Assembly (NCBI GenBank): GCA_019242135.1
Contig: JAFAWC010000252.1
Coordinates: 1-13,611, forward strand
Direction of reading: 5' to 3'
From: Mycobacteriaceae bacterium
GTDB taxonomy: Bacteria; Actinomycetota; Actinomycetes; Mycobacteriales; Mycobacteriaceae
Length of the DNA stretch: 13,611 nucleotides
The notes under the pieces are model-generated. The model worked only from the letters and a program-made list of their open reading frames with translations. It was not told the DNA's origin and did no database searches. This document shows positions 1 to 7,916 of the stretch, piece by piece (the stretch's first letter is position 1; each line of letters begins with the position of its first letter). Position numbers and translations under genes: made by a program.

Positions 1-118
1 CGTCGGCATCGCGGTCGGGCAAGCGGTGCGGACATCGCTGATCGTCGTCGTCGTGATTACTTTGTTCATCTCCCTCGCCGTCTACGGCGCTTCCGGTAAC
101 TTCAACCTTTCCGGATAA
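1..118 (+). CDS. yrbE4B: YrbE4B, MlaE-family permease of the Mce4 lipid transporter (3' end only)
   Basis: Only the last 38 codons are present, read from position 2 to the TAA at 116-118; the 5' part lies outside the window. The visible residues begin VGIAVGQAVRTSLIVVVVIT and continue as one hydrophobic segment ending in NFNLSG. This resembles the last transmembrane helix of YrbE/MlaE (Pfam MlaE) permeases, in which a G-x-AVG-x-AVR stretch precedes the final helix. In the family, two YrbE proteins form the inner-membrane permease that couples the MceG ATPase to the ring of Mce proteins. The stop lies 9 bp before the mce4A start, the usual yrbEA-yrbEB-mceA order. The family call is firm from context; the 4B assignment rests on the downstream genes being of Mce4 type. 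Confidence 0.9.
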   Translation, partial: VGIAVGQAVRTSLIVVVVITLFISLAVYGASGNFNLSG

Positions 119-127
119 GGGGGAGCA

Positions 128-1330
128 GTGGCGAACACGGGGTCTACCACCCGCAACGGCAGGATCGCCGCGGCGGTGCTCGCGACGCTGATCCTCGTCT
201 TCGCCCTGCTGACCTACCTCTCGTATTCGGCTGCTTTCACGTCCACCGATTCGGTGACGGTGACGTCGCCGCGCGCCGGCCTCGTGATGGAGCGCGACGC
301 GAAGGTCAAGTACCGCGGCATCCAGATCGGCAAGGTCAAAAACATTCAGTATGTCGGCGACCAAGCGCAGTTGACGCTGGCGATCGAGAGCGGTCAGATG
401 CGCTACATCCCATCGAATGCCATCGTGCGGATCGCCAGTAACACGGTGTTCGGCGCGAAATCGGTGGAATTCATTCCGCCGCCAACCCCTTCGGGCAAGT
501 CTCTGCAGCCTGGCACCCACGTATCGGCGTCGGCGGTGCAACTCGAAGTGAACTCGTTGTTCCAGACGCTGGTCGATGTGCTGCACAAGATCAACCCGGT
601 CGACCTCAACGCGACGCTGAGCGCGGTCGCGGAGGGGTTGCGCGGCCACGGAGACGATTTGGGTGCCACGTTCGCCGAGCTGAACCAGTACCTGCCGAAG
701 ATCAACCCGAAGATGCCGACGTTGCAGTCCGACTTCCGCCAGACCGCTGCGGTGGGCAACATCTATGGCGACGCCGCACCTGATCTCGTCACCGTGCTGG
801 ACAACGTGCCGACGATCAGCAACACCCTCGTCGACGAGCAGGACAATCTCAACGCCACACTGCTGGCGGCAACGGGTCTGGCCGACAACGGAACCGCAAC
901 CCTCGAGCCCGCGCAGGACGACCTGATCGCCGCATTGAAGCGTTTCCGCGCGCCGTTGAAGGTGCTCTCGGATTACTCACCGGAGTTCGGTTGCATCTTC
1001 CAGGGCGTCAAGAAGGCGATCGACCAGTTCGGTCCGGTGATCGGCGGCACCCGGCCCGGCTTGTTCACATCGTCGAACTTCGTTCTGGGCGTTCCGATCT
1101 ACACGTACCCCGAGAGCCTGCCGATCGTGAACGCAACCGGCGGCCCGAACTGCCGCGGTCTGCCCAACATGCCCAGCAAGCAGTTCGGCGGATCCTGGTT
1201 CCACGCACCGTTTTTGGTCACCGACAACGCGTACATTCCCTATGAGCCATTCACTGAAGTACAGGTGGATGCCCCGTCGACGCTGCAGTTCTTGTTCAAC
1301 GGCGCGTTCGCCGAGCGGAAGGACTGGTGA
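128..1330 (+). CDS. mce4A: Mce4A, MCE-family subunit of the sterol importer
   Basis: This is a 400-residue protein with a GTG start at 128, preceded by a strong purine-rich Shine-Dalgarno (AAGGGGGAG, 117-125). Residues about 13-36 form one N-terminal membrane anchor. Residues about 43-118 are the MCE/MlaD domain, with the typical KYRGIQIGKVKNI and FGAKSVEF strands. The rest, about 135-350, is the helical Mce4_CUP1-type region predicted to build the needle of the hexamer. Cys289 and Cys342 in the C-terminal part could form a periplasmic disulfide. By family knowledge Mce4A is one of six different subunits that carry cholesterol from the outer layers of the envelope to the YrbE permease. It is first of the six, between yrbE4B (9 bp upstream) and mce4B (6 bp downstream). 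It could be mistaken for another Mce A paralogue, but the following LprN-type lipoprotein and otsA support Mce4. Confidence 0.93.
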   Translation: MANTGSTTRNGRIAAAVLATLILVFALLTYLSYSAAFTSTDSVTVTSPRAGLVMERDAKVKYRGIQIGKVKNIQYVGDQAQLTLAIESGQMRYIPSNAIVRIASNTVFGAKSVEFIPPPTPSGKSLQPGTHVSASAVQLEVNSLFQTLVDVLHKINPVDLNATLSAVAEGLRGHGDDLGATFAELNQYLPKINPKMPTLQSDFRQTAAVGNIYGDAAPDLVTVLDNVPTISNTLVDEQDNLNATLLAATGLADNGTATLEPAQDDLIAALKRFRAPLKVLSDYSPEFGCIFQGVKKAIDQFGPVIGGTRPGLFTSSNFVLGVPIYTYPESLPIVNATGGPNCRGLPNMPSKQFGGSWFHAPFLVTDNAYIPYEPFTEVQVDAPSTLQFLFNGAFAERKDW

Positions 1331-1336
1331 TGTGAC

Positions 1337-2389
1337 GTGAGCCATCGCGCAGTCCTTATCAAAGTCAGCATCTTCGCGGTGGTGATGTTGCTGGTGGCCG
1401 CCGGGCTGGTGGTGGTCTTCGGGCAGTTCCGGTTCGCCCCGACCAGCACATATCACGCCACGTTCGAAATCGCCTCGCGGCTCAAGGGCGGTAACGACGT
1501 CCGGATCGCCGGGATACCGGTGGGCAGCGTGAAAGACGTCAAGCTCAACCCCGACAACAAGGTTGATGTCACGTTTACCGTCGACAAGCGCTACCAGATG
1601 TATACGTCGACGAGGGCGATCATTCGATACCAGAACCTGGTCGGCGACCGCTACCTGGAGATCGCATCGGGTCCCGGCGACCTCCGGAAGGTGCCGCCGG
1701 GGGGAACAATCCAGCACACCGAACCGGCGCTGGACCTCGATGCGCTGCTGGGTGGACTGCGTCCCGTGCTGAAGGGCCTGAAAGGCGACGAGATCAACCA
1801 GATCAGCAACGCCGTCATCGAACTGCTTCAAGGTCAGGGCGGCCCACTCGCGGATCTGTTGTCTAACACCGGGTCGTTCAGCAAGACGTTGTCGGATCGC
1901 TACCAGGTCATTTCCGACGTGATCCACAACTTGAACACGGTGCTCACGACCGTCGACCAGAAGAGCGCCCAATTCAACGCCAGCATCGATCAACTTCAGC
2001 AGCTGATCAGCGGATTGGCGCAGGGACGCGATGCCATTGCTGGGGCGCTGCCGCCGCTCGCATCCGCCGCGTCGGATCTGACCGAGCTGCTGCAAACCTC
2101 GCGCCGACCGATTCAGGGTGTGATCGAGAACCTTCGGCCACTCGCAACCGAAATGGACAATCGCAAGGGCGAAATCAACGCTGTGCTCGAGCCGCTGGCG
2201 GAGAACTATCTGCGGCTCAACGCCCTTGGTGCTTATGGCGCGTACTTCAACATCTTCTACTGCTCGGTGCGTATTAAGCTCAACGGGCCCTCCGTCGGCG
2301 CGGGCGGCACACCGTCGGACAGTGACATCCTGCTTCCTCAGGGCGGCCCCCCTGACCCGTCGAAGGGCAGGTGCTCAGATAATGGGTGA
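1337..2389 (+). CDS. mce4B: Mce4B, MCE-family subunit of the sterol importer
   Basis: This is a 350-residue protein. The GTG start at 1337 follows the mce4A stop by 6 bp. A GGAAGGA purine run inside the end of mce4A (about 1317-1323) is the likely but rather distant ribosome-binding site. Residues about 5-30 form the membrane anchor. Residues about 38-113 are the MCE domain, with DVRIAGIPVGSVKDVKL and VGDRYLEIASG. Residues about 130-300 are the predicted helical region. Cys309 and Cys346 form a C-terminal pair similar in position to those in Mce4A and Mce4D. The role is as a ring subunit in the Mce4 complex, anchored in the inner membrane and exposed to the periplasm. The 3' end overlaps the mce4C start by 8 bp, so translation is probably coupled. 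Confidence 0.93.
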   Translation: MSHRAVLIKVSIFAVVMLLVAAGLVVVFGQFRFAPTSTYHATFEIASRLKGGNDVRIAGIPVGSVKDVKLNPDNKVDVTFTVDKRYQMYTSTRAIIRYQNLVGDRYLEIASGPGDLRKVPPGGTIQHTEPALDLDALLGGLRPVLKGLKGDEINQISNAVIELLQGQGGPLADLLSNTGSFSKTLSDRYQVISDVIHNLNTVLTTVDQKSAQFNASIDQLQQLISGLAQGRDAIAGALPPLASAASDLTELLQTSRRPIQGVIENLRPLATEMDNRKGEINAVLEPLAENYLRLNALGAYGAYFNIFYCSVRIKLNGPSVGAGGTPSDSDILLPQGGPPDPSKGRCSDNG

Positions 2390-3434
2390 GCAACGCAATC
2401 CGCTCCGGACCGGCATCATCGGCATCTTTGTGGTGGTCGCCGTCGTGCTGGTGGCTTTCGGCTATTCCAAGCTGCCGTTCTTTCCGCAGGGCAAGCAGTA
2501 CGACGCGTATTTCGCCGACGCGGGCGGCATCTCCCCGGGTAGCGAAGTCAACGTGTCGGGAATCAAAGTCGGCCAGGTGAAAAGCGTCTCGCTCGCCGGG
2601 GACCTCGCGCGGGTGACGTTCACCGTCGATCGCAAGCTCAGGATCGGCGACCAGACGATGGTGTCGATCAAGACCGACACCATCCTCGGTGAGAAGTCGT
2701 TGGCGGTCATCCCCGGCGGCCGTGGCGAGGCGACGACGATTCCGCTGAACCGCACCACGACGCCTTACACGCTGAACAACGCGCTGCAGGATCTCGGCCA
2801 GAACTCCAGCGAATTGGATAAGGACAAGTTCACCCAGGCGCTGGGTGTGCTCACGGATTCCCTGCGCGAAGCGACCCCGCAGCTGCGCCAGGCACTTGAC
2901 GGTGTCGCGGCGCTGTCGCGCAGCATCAACGCCAACGACCAGGCGCTGGCCGAGTTGCTCGAGCACGCCAAGTCGGTCACCAAGCTGCTCGCCGATCGGG
3001 CCGGCCAGGTCAACCAGCTCATCGTCGACGGCAACCAGCTGTTCGCCGCGCTCGACGAGCGCCGCGCCGCGCTGAGCTCGCTGATCGCGAGCATTCAGCC
3101 GGTGTCTCAGCAAATTTCGGGCTTCGTCGCCGACAACCGCCGCGAGTTCGGACCGGCGCTGCGCAAGCTCAACTCGGTGCTCGACGACTTGCTGCAGCGC
3201 CGCGAACACATCAGTGAGGCGCTTCGGCGCCTGCCGCCGTATGCCACCGCTCTGGGCGAGGTGGTCGCTTCCGGTCCGGGTTTCCACATCAACCTGTACG
3301 GTCTGCCGCCCGGCCCGCTCGGAGAGGTGCTGCTGGACCTGTACTTCCAGCCCGGCAAGCTGCCCGCCAGCCTCGCGGACTACCTGCGCGGCTTCATCTC
3401 CGAGCGATTGATCATTAGGCCGAAGTCGCCATGA
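2382..3434 (+). CDS. mce4C: Mce4C, MCE-family subunit of the sterol importer
   Basis: The ATG at 2382 gives 350 residues beginning MGEQRNPLRTG. The open frame reaches back to 2226, but those 52 codons overlap mce4B and have no family resemblance, so the internal ATG is chosen. AAGGGCAGG at about 2363-2371 may be the ribosome-binding site. Residues 10-28 are the membrane anchor. Residues about 38-112 are the MCE domain, with EVNVSGIKVGQVKSVSL and LGEKSLAVIPGG. Residues about 130-290 are long Leu/Ala-rich heptad-like helices with very few prolines, probably coiled-coil needle segments. Unlike Mce4A, B, D and F it contains no cysteine. The stop overlaps the mce4D start as ATGA (3431-3434), which indicates coupled translation. 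Confidence 0.93.
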   Translation: MGEQRNPLRTGIIGIFVVVAVVLVAFGYSKLPFFPQGKQYDAYFADAGGISPGSEVNVSGIKVGQVKSVSLAGDLARVTFTVDRKLRIGDQTMVSIKTDTILGEKSLAVIPGGRGEATTIPLNRTTTPYTLNNALQDLGQNSSELDKDKFTQALGVLTDSLREATPQLRQALDGVAALSRSINANDQALAELLEHAKSVTKLLADRAGQVNQLIVDGNQLFAALDERRAALSSLIASIQPVSQQISGFVADNRREFGPALRKLNSVLDDLLQRREHISEALRRLPPYATALGEVVASGPGFHINLYGLPPGPLGEVLLDLYFQPGKLPASLADYLRGFISERLIIRPKSP

Positions 3435-4891
3435 CCAGTCACACGGCACCGCGCAACACCAGGTGGTTACGCTACGGCGTCATCGCCGCCCTGGTGGTGG
3501 CGTTGATTGCGGCTATCTACCTGGTCTGGCCGGGTCGCGCCGGCCACAAGGTGATCGGATACTTCTCGACGGCGGTCGGGCTGTATCCGGGTGACGACGT
3601 CCGCATCGTCGGTGTCCCGGTCGGCAGGGTCGAATCGATTGAGCCACAAGCCCAATTCGTCAAGGTCACGATGTCGGTGCAGAGCGGGATCAACGTGCCC
3701 GCCGACGCGCACGCGATCATCATGGCGCCCAACATCGTCTCGGCGCGCTTCATCCAGCTGGCCCCCGCGTACAAGAGTGGGGCGGTGATGGCCGACGGTG
3801 CGACGATCGGACTGGATCGCACGGCCACCCCGGTCGAGTGGGACGAGGTGAAAACAGAGCTCACCCAGCTCAGCACATCGCTCGGGCCGCAGGCCGGTTC
3901 GGTGCAGGGACCGCTCAGCGCATTCGTGAACCAGGCCGCCGACACCTTCGACGGCAACGGCGACTCCTTCCGCCAAGCGCTGCGCGAGCTGTCCCAAACG
4001 GCGGGGCGGCTGGGTGATTCCCGCACGGACCTGTTTGGCACGGTCAAGAACCTGCAGATCCTCATCGACGCACTGTCGAAGAGCAACGAGCAGATCGTGG
4101 AGTTCAGCGGCCACCTGGCGTCGGTGTCTCAGGTGCTCGCCGACAGCTCGACCAACCTCGACACCACACTCGGCACGCTCAACCAGGCGCTGTCTGACGT
4201 CCGCGGATTCCTTGCCGACAACAACCAGGCGCTGATCGGCCAGATCGACAAGCTTTCTCAGCTGACCAAGCTGTTCGCCGACCAGCACGACGACATCGAA
4301 CAGCTCCTGCATGTCACCCCGAACGGCCTGGCGAACTTCTACAACATCTATGACCCCGCCCAGGGCACCGCCACGGGTCTGTTGTCACTGCCGAACTTCG
4401 CCAACCCGGTGCAGTTCATCTGCGGCGGCGTCTTCGAGGGCAGCATGTACGTCGACAACATCAAGCGGACCGAGATCTGCCGCGAACGGATGGCCCCGGT
4501 GTTGCAGCGACTGGCCATGAACTACCCGCCGATCCTGTTCCACGCGATCAACACCATCACCGCTTACAAGGGCCAGATCATCTACGACACCCCGGCCACC
4601 GAGGCCAAGGCGCAGACGTATCTGCCCTATCTGCAGTGGATCCCGTCGCAGGGCCGCACACCGCCGCGCTCCGGCGACACCAGTGTCGACGGGCTGCTCC
4701 TGCCGCCGAACCCCGCGCCCGGGCCGCCGCCGCCCGCGCAGCCGCAGTTCCTCGGCCTGCCCCCCGGCCCCCCGCCGCCCGAGGCGGCCGCACCGGCGCC
4801 CGGGCCCGCCGCACCGGCCGGCGGCTACCCGGCCGAGGGCGTCCCGCCGATGCAGCCGGTCGGCCCCGATCAAACAGGACCCGGCGGATGA
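3431..4891 (+). CDS. mce4D: Mce4D, MCE-family subunit with proline-rich tail
   Basis: This is a 486-residue protein with an ATG start inside the mce4C stop (ATGA). Residues 13-33 form the membrane anchor. Residues about 39-113 are the MCE domain, with DVRIVGVPVGRVESI and NIVSARFIQLAP. Residues about 135-300 are the helical CUP1-like region. Residues about 305-410 are a conserved C-terminal block containing Cys331 and Cys350. Residues about 423-486 are a low-complexity Pro/Ala/Gly tail with runs such as PGPPPP. Tails of this kind are known in Mce D and F proteins. In Mce4 this subunit is part of the hexameric periplasmic conduit, and the tail may extend toward the cell wall (inference). The last codons overlap mce4E by 4 bp. 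The very GC-rich tail creates long open frames on other frames and on the opposite strand that are not genes. Confidence 0.92.
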   Translation: MTSHTAPRNTRWLRYGVIAALVVALIAAIYLVWPGRAGHKVIGYFSTAVGLYPGDDVRIVGVPVGRVESIEPQAQFVKVTMSVQSGINVPADAHAIIMAPNIVSARFIQLAPAYKSGAVMADGATIGLDRTATPVEWDEVKTELTQLSTSLGPQAGSVQGPLSAFVNQAADTFDGNGDSFRQALRELSQTAGRLGDSRTDLFGTVKNLQILIDALSKSNEQIVEFSGHLASVSQVLADSSTNLDTTLGTLNQALSDVRGFLADNNQALIGQIDKLSQLTKLFADQHDDIEQLLHVTPNGLANFYNIYDPAQGTATGLLSLPNFANPVQFICGGVFEGSMYVDNIKRTEICRERMAPVLQRLAMNYPPILFHAINTITAYKGQIIYDTPATEAKAQTYLPYLQWIPSQGRTPPRSGDTSVDGLLLPPNPAPGPPPPAQPQFLGLPPGPPPPEAAAPAPGPAAPAGGYPAEGVPPMQPVGPDQTGPGG

Positions 4892-6144
4892 CGTCACGAG
4901 TATCCCGGGACATATTGCGCCGCAACCTAAGCCGGGGCGCTGCCCGCGTGATTGCGCTCGGCTCGGGGGTTGTTCTGCTGGCAGGGTGCCAGTTCGGCGG
5001 CCTGAACTCGTTGAGCATGCCGGGCACCGCCGGCCACGGCTCGGGCGCCTTCAGCATCACCGTTGAGGTGCCCGATGTCGCGACGATGCCGCAGAACTCG
5101 CCGGTGATGGTCGACGATGTCACCGTCGGCAGCGTTTCTGGAGTTGTTGCGTGCCAGCGCGGTGTCACAATCGACCCGCCCTGTCGCGCGAAGTCGGCTC
5201 CGGTGCCACCGCCGGACGGCACATTCTATGCGGCCGTGAAGCTTTCGCTCGACAAGAACGTCAAGCTACCGGAAAATTCGACCGCGAGGGTGGCGCAGAC
5301 CTCGCTGCTTGGCTCCCAGCACATCGAACTGGTCCGGCCGACGCGCACGCCGAGTGGTCAGCTTCACGACGGGTCGGTTATCCGGCTCACCGACAGCTCG
5401 CGCTATCCCACCACCGAGGAGGTGCTGTCCGCGCTCGGTATGGTGGTGAACAAGGGCAACCTCGGTGCGCTGCAGGACATCACGGACGAGGCGTACGCGG
5501 CCGTCGCCGGTCGCGCGGGCGCCTTCACCGATCTGATTCCGCGGCTCGCCGAGTTCACCGCCGCGCTCAACGATCAGACCAACGACATCATCGCGACCGC
5601 AGAAGGCTTGAACCGGATCGCCGGAACGCTTGCCGCGCACAAGGACAGCCTCAGTCGCGCCATCGACTCGCTGCCCGCCGCACTGCGCGTGCTCAACGAC
5701 AACCGCAAGAACATCGTGGACACCTTCGCCGCGCTGCAGAGCTTCGCCACGGTGGCCTCCAACATCCTGTCCCAGACCACGGCCGATTTCGCGGCGGACT
5801 TCAAAGACCTGTACGCGGTGATCAAGCCCATCAACGACAACCGCGCCGACTTTGTGTCAGACCTTGACCTGCTGCCCACCTTCCCGTTCACCACCCGGTA
5901 CCTGCGGCGCGCGGTCCGCGGCGATTACCTCAACGTGTTCGTCACTTTCGACCTGACGATCCGCCGTCTCGGCGAGACGATCTTCACCACGGCGTCCTTC
6001 GATCCGAACATGCAGCACATCAACGAGGTGGTCAATCCGCCGGACTGGTTGATCGGCTCCTTTGCGAACCTGAACGGGCAGGCGGCTGACCCGTTCACGA
6101 TTCCGCCCGGCACCGCGTCCGGCGAGGAGGTGCCACCGAACTGA
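4888..6144 (+). CDS. lprN: Mce4E / LprN, lipoprotein MCE subunit of the sterol importer
   Basis: This is a 418-residue protein from the ATG at 4888, which overlaps the mce4D stop (ATGA). The open frame extends upstream to 4636, but that part is the shadow of the mce4D tail. A basic n-region and hydrophobic stretch (residues 20-33) end in the lipobox LLAGC, with the lipidated cysteine at residue 34. This marks the E subunit, the only lipoprotein of the six. The segment QFGGLNSL directly after it and DYLNVFVTFDL-x-IRR-x-GET near the C terminus match what I recall of M. tuberculosis LprN, which supports the Mce4 assignment. The MCE domain spans about residues 54-150. It carries an apparent insertion at about residues 89-108 with two extra cysteines (Cys89, Cys99), absent from the M. 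tuberculosis protein as I remember it. The stop overlaps the mce4F start by 1 bp (TGATG). Confidence 0.94.
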   Translation: MTSRVSRDILRRNLSRGAARVIALGSGVVLLAGCQFGGLNSLSMPGTAGHGSGAFSITVEVPDVATMPQNSPVMVDDVTVGSVSGVVACQRGVTIDPPCRAKSAPVPPPDGTFYAAVKLSLDKNVKLPENSTARVAQTSLLGSQHIELVRPTRTPSGQLHDGSVIRLTDSSRYPTTEEVLSALGMVVNKGNLGALQDITDEAYAAVAGRAGAFTDLIPRLAEFTAALNDQTNDIIATAEGLNRIAGTLAAHKDSLSRAIDSLPAALRVLNDNRKNIVDTFAALQSFATVASNILSQTTADFAADFKDLYAVIKPINDNRADFVSDLDLLPTFPFTTRYLRRAVRGDYLNVFVTFDLTIRRLGETIFTTASFDPNMQHINEVVNPPDWLIGSFANLNGQAADPFTIPPGTASGEEVPPN

Positions 6145-7892
6145 TGCTGGATCGATTGGCACGTGTCCAATTGACGATCTTCGCGATCGTCACAGTGCTC
6201 TGCGTCGGCGCGATCGCGGTCTTCTATCTGCACGTTCCAGCGCACCTCGGAATCGGTGCCTACAACATCACCGCCGAATTCGACACCGGCGGGGGCCTGT
6301 ATAAGAACGCCAACGTCGCCTACCGCGGCGTGACGGTGGGACGCGTCGAAGCTCTGTCGCTGACCAACGACAGCGTCGAGGCGCACATGCGGCTCAACAG
6401 CGAGTACAAGATTCCTGAAAACGTCACCGCCACAGTGAAAAGTGTGTCCGCGGTGGGCGAGCAGTACGTGGATTTGGTGCCTCCCGACAACCCGTCGACG
6501 GTGGCGCTGCACGATGGGTCGCGCATCGGCCGGGACCGCACCGCGGTCGGCCAGGACATCGAAGGGCTGCTGCAGCAGGCCGACGCACTGGTCAGCAGCG
6601 TCAGCAATACCCGGTTGCAGGACTTGCTGCACGAGACGTTCAAGGCGTTCAACGGATCTGGACCCGAGCTGGCCAGGCTTATCCAATCGGCGCGGTCGCT
6701 CGTCGATGAGGCCAACGCCAACTGGCCGGAGACCGACAAGCTGATCGACCAGGCCGGCCCGTTCCTGGACGCCCAGATCCGCAGTGGCGACGACATCAGG
6801 TCGCTGTCGGACGGGCTGGCCCGGTTCACCACTGAACTGCGCCAAGCAGATCCGCAGTTGCGCGCGCTGCTGGTGACCGCCCCGGGTGCGGCTGGCGAAG
6901 CCAGCGACACGTTCGCCGGTATCCGGCCGTCGTTCCCGGTGCTCGCGGCCAGTCTGGCGCAGCTCGGCCGCGTCGGCGTCATCTACAACCGGTCGATCGA
7001 GCAGGCGCTGGTCATCTTCCCGGCGCTGATGTCGGCGCTGATCACGGTCGGCGGCGGCGTGCCCGCCGACGAGGGCGGCAAGCTCGACTTCAAGCTGGAC
7101 CTGGGTGACCCGCCGCCGTGCTCGACCGGCTTCATCCCACCCCAGTTCATCCGGCCGCCCGCCGACGAGACCCTGCGCGATTTGCCCACGGACATGTATT
7201 GCAAAGTGGCGCAGAATGATCCCAGTGCGGTGCGCGGCGCGCGGAACTACCCGTGCCAGGAGTACCCCGGTAAGCGGGCCCCGACGGTTCAGCTCTGCCG
7301 CGACCCCCGCGGTTACGTCCCACTCGGCAACAACCCGTGGCGCGGCCCGCCGGTACCCACCGGTACGCCGGTCGATGACGAGCGAAACATCCTGCCGCCC
7401 AACAAGTACCCGTACATTCCGCCGGACGCAGACCCCGATCCGGGGTATCCGGTTCCGCCCGGGTCGGTGCCACCGGGGGTGCAGCCGGGGCCGGGGCCGG
7501 CTCCCAACCAACCGTGGCCGGTGCCGCCGCCGCCTAACAACAACGGACCGCCCCCGCCGCTGACCGCGTGGGTGCCGCCGGCGCCGTACCCGGATGCCTG
7601 GCCGGCGCCCGCGAACCCGCAACCTCCGCCGCGGTCGCCCGGGCCCTACCCGCCTGTGGTGCCGCCGCCCGGACCGGCGCCGGCGCCCGCACCCCCACCG
7701 GAGCCGGGAGCGCTTCCGCCGGCGGACGTGACCCCGCCGGGGGTGAACGGGGCCTCCTACACCACCTATGACCAGCACAGCGGCGCCTTCGTTGACGACA
7801 AGGGCCGGGCCGCTGTGTACGCGCCGGGCGCCGACAACCTGCGCCCACAAGAGAATTGGGTTGATCTCATGCTTGACCCGAGGCAAACCTAG
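6144..7892 (+). CDS. mce4F: Mce4F, MCE-family subunit with long proline-rich linker
   Basis: This is a 582-residue protein with an ATG start one base into the mce4E stop. Residues 9-28 form the membrane anchor. Residues about 38-114 are the MCE domain, with NVAYRGVTVGRVEAL and VGEQYVDLVPP. Residues about 138-300 are the helical region. Residues 320-390 are a cysteine-bearing block (Cys326, 353, 371, 385). Residues about 395-532 are an extreme Pro-rich region. The last roughly 48 residues return to normal complexity (SYTTYDQHSGAF ... NWVDLMLDP), suggesting a small conserved end piece held on a long extended linker. In the family, the F subunit completes the A-F hexamer that conducts the sterol. 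The gene ends with TAG and is followed by 24 bp before mam4A. Confidence 0.93.
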   Translation: MLDRLARVQLTIFAIVTVLCVGAIAVFYLHVPAHLGIGAYNITAEFDTGGGLYKNANVAYRGVTVGRVEALSLTNDSVEAHMRLNSEYKIPENVTATVKSVSAVGEQYVDLVPPDNPSTVALHDGSRIGRDRTAVGQDIEGLLQQADALVSSVSNTRLQDLLHETFKAFNGSGPELARLIQSARSLVDEANANWPETDKLIDQAGPFLDAQIRSGDDIRSLSDGLARFTTELRQADPQLRALLVTAPGAAGEASDTFAGIRPSFPVLAASLAQLGRVGVIYNRSIEQALVIFPALMSALITVGGGVPADEGGKLDFKLDLGDPPPCSTGFIPPQFIRPPADETLRDLPTDMYCKVAQNDPSAVRGARNYPCQEYPGKRAPTVQLCRDPRGYVPLGNNPWRGPPVPTGTPVDDERNILPPNKYPYIPPDADPDPGYPVPPGSVPPGVQPGPGPAPNQPWPVPPPPNNNGPPPPLTAWVPPAPYPDAWPAPANPQPPPRSPGPYPPVVPPPGPAPAPAPPPEPGALPPADVTPPGVNGASYTTYDQHSGAFVDDKGRAAVYAPGADNLRPQENWVDLMLDPRQT

Positions 7893-7916
7893 CAGCAGAC
7901 GTAGAGGCAGACCTGG

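Noticed and set aside
977..2095. A 372-codon open frame antisense to mce4A/mce4B
   Set aside because: It crosses two well-supported genes and the composition is typical of a shadow frame, with no recognisable motif.
2226..2381. N-terminal extension of mce4C
   Set aside because: It lies within mce4B in another frame and encodes Ser/Arg/Thr-rich sequence; the ATG at 2382 starts the expected anchor.
2280..3449. A 389-codon open frame antisense to mce4C
   Set aside because: Shadow of the coding strand; it is Arg/Gln/Val-rich with no domain, and it lies over a clear MCE protein.
4636..4887. N-terminal extension of mce4E
   Set aside because: It overlaps the mce4D proline tail and would bury the lipoprotein signal, which must be N-terminal.
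5932..5939. AACGTGTT inside mce4E as a second KstR site
   Set aside because: Both outer positions of the consensus (T and A) are missing, and it lies mid-gene within a conserved coding motif (LNVF).
5925..7886. A 653-codon open frame antisense to mce4F
   Set aside because: It is Arg/Gly-rich low-complexity sequence produced by GC-rich third positions of mce4F and its proline linker; it has no domain, and mce4F is a clear family member.
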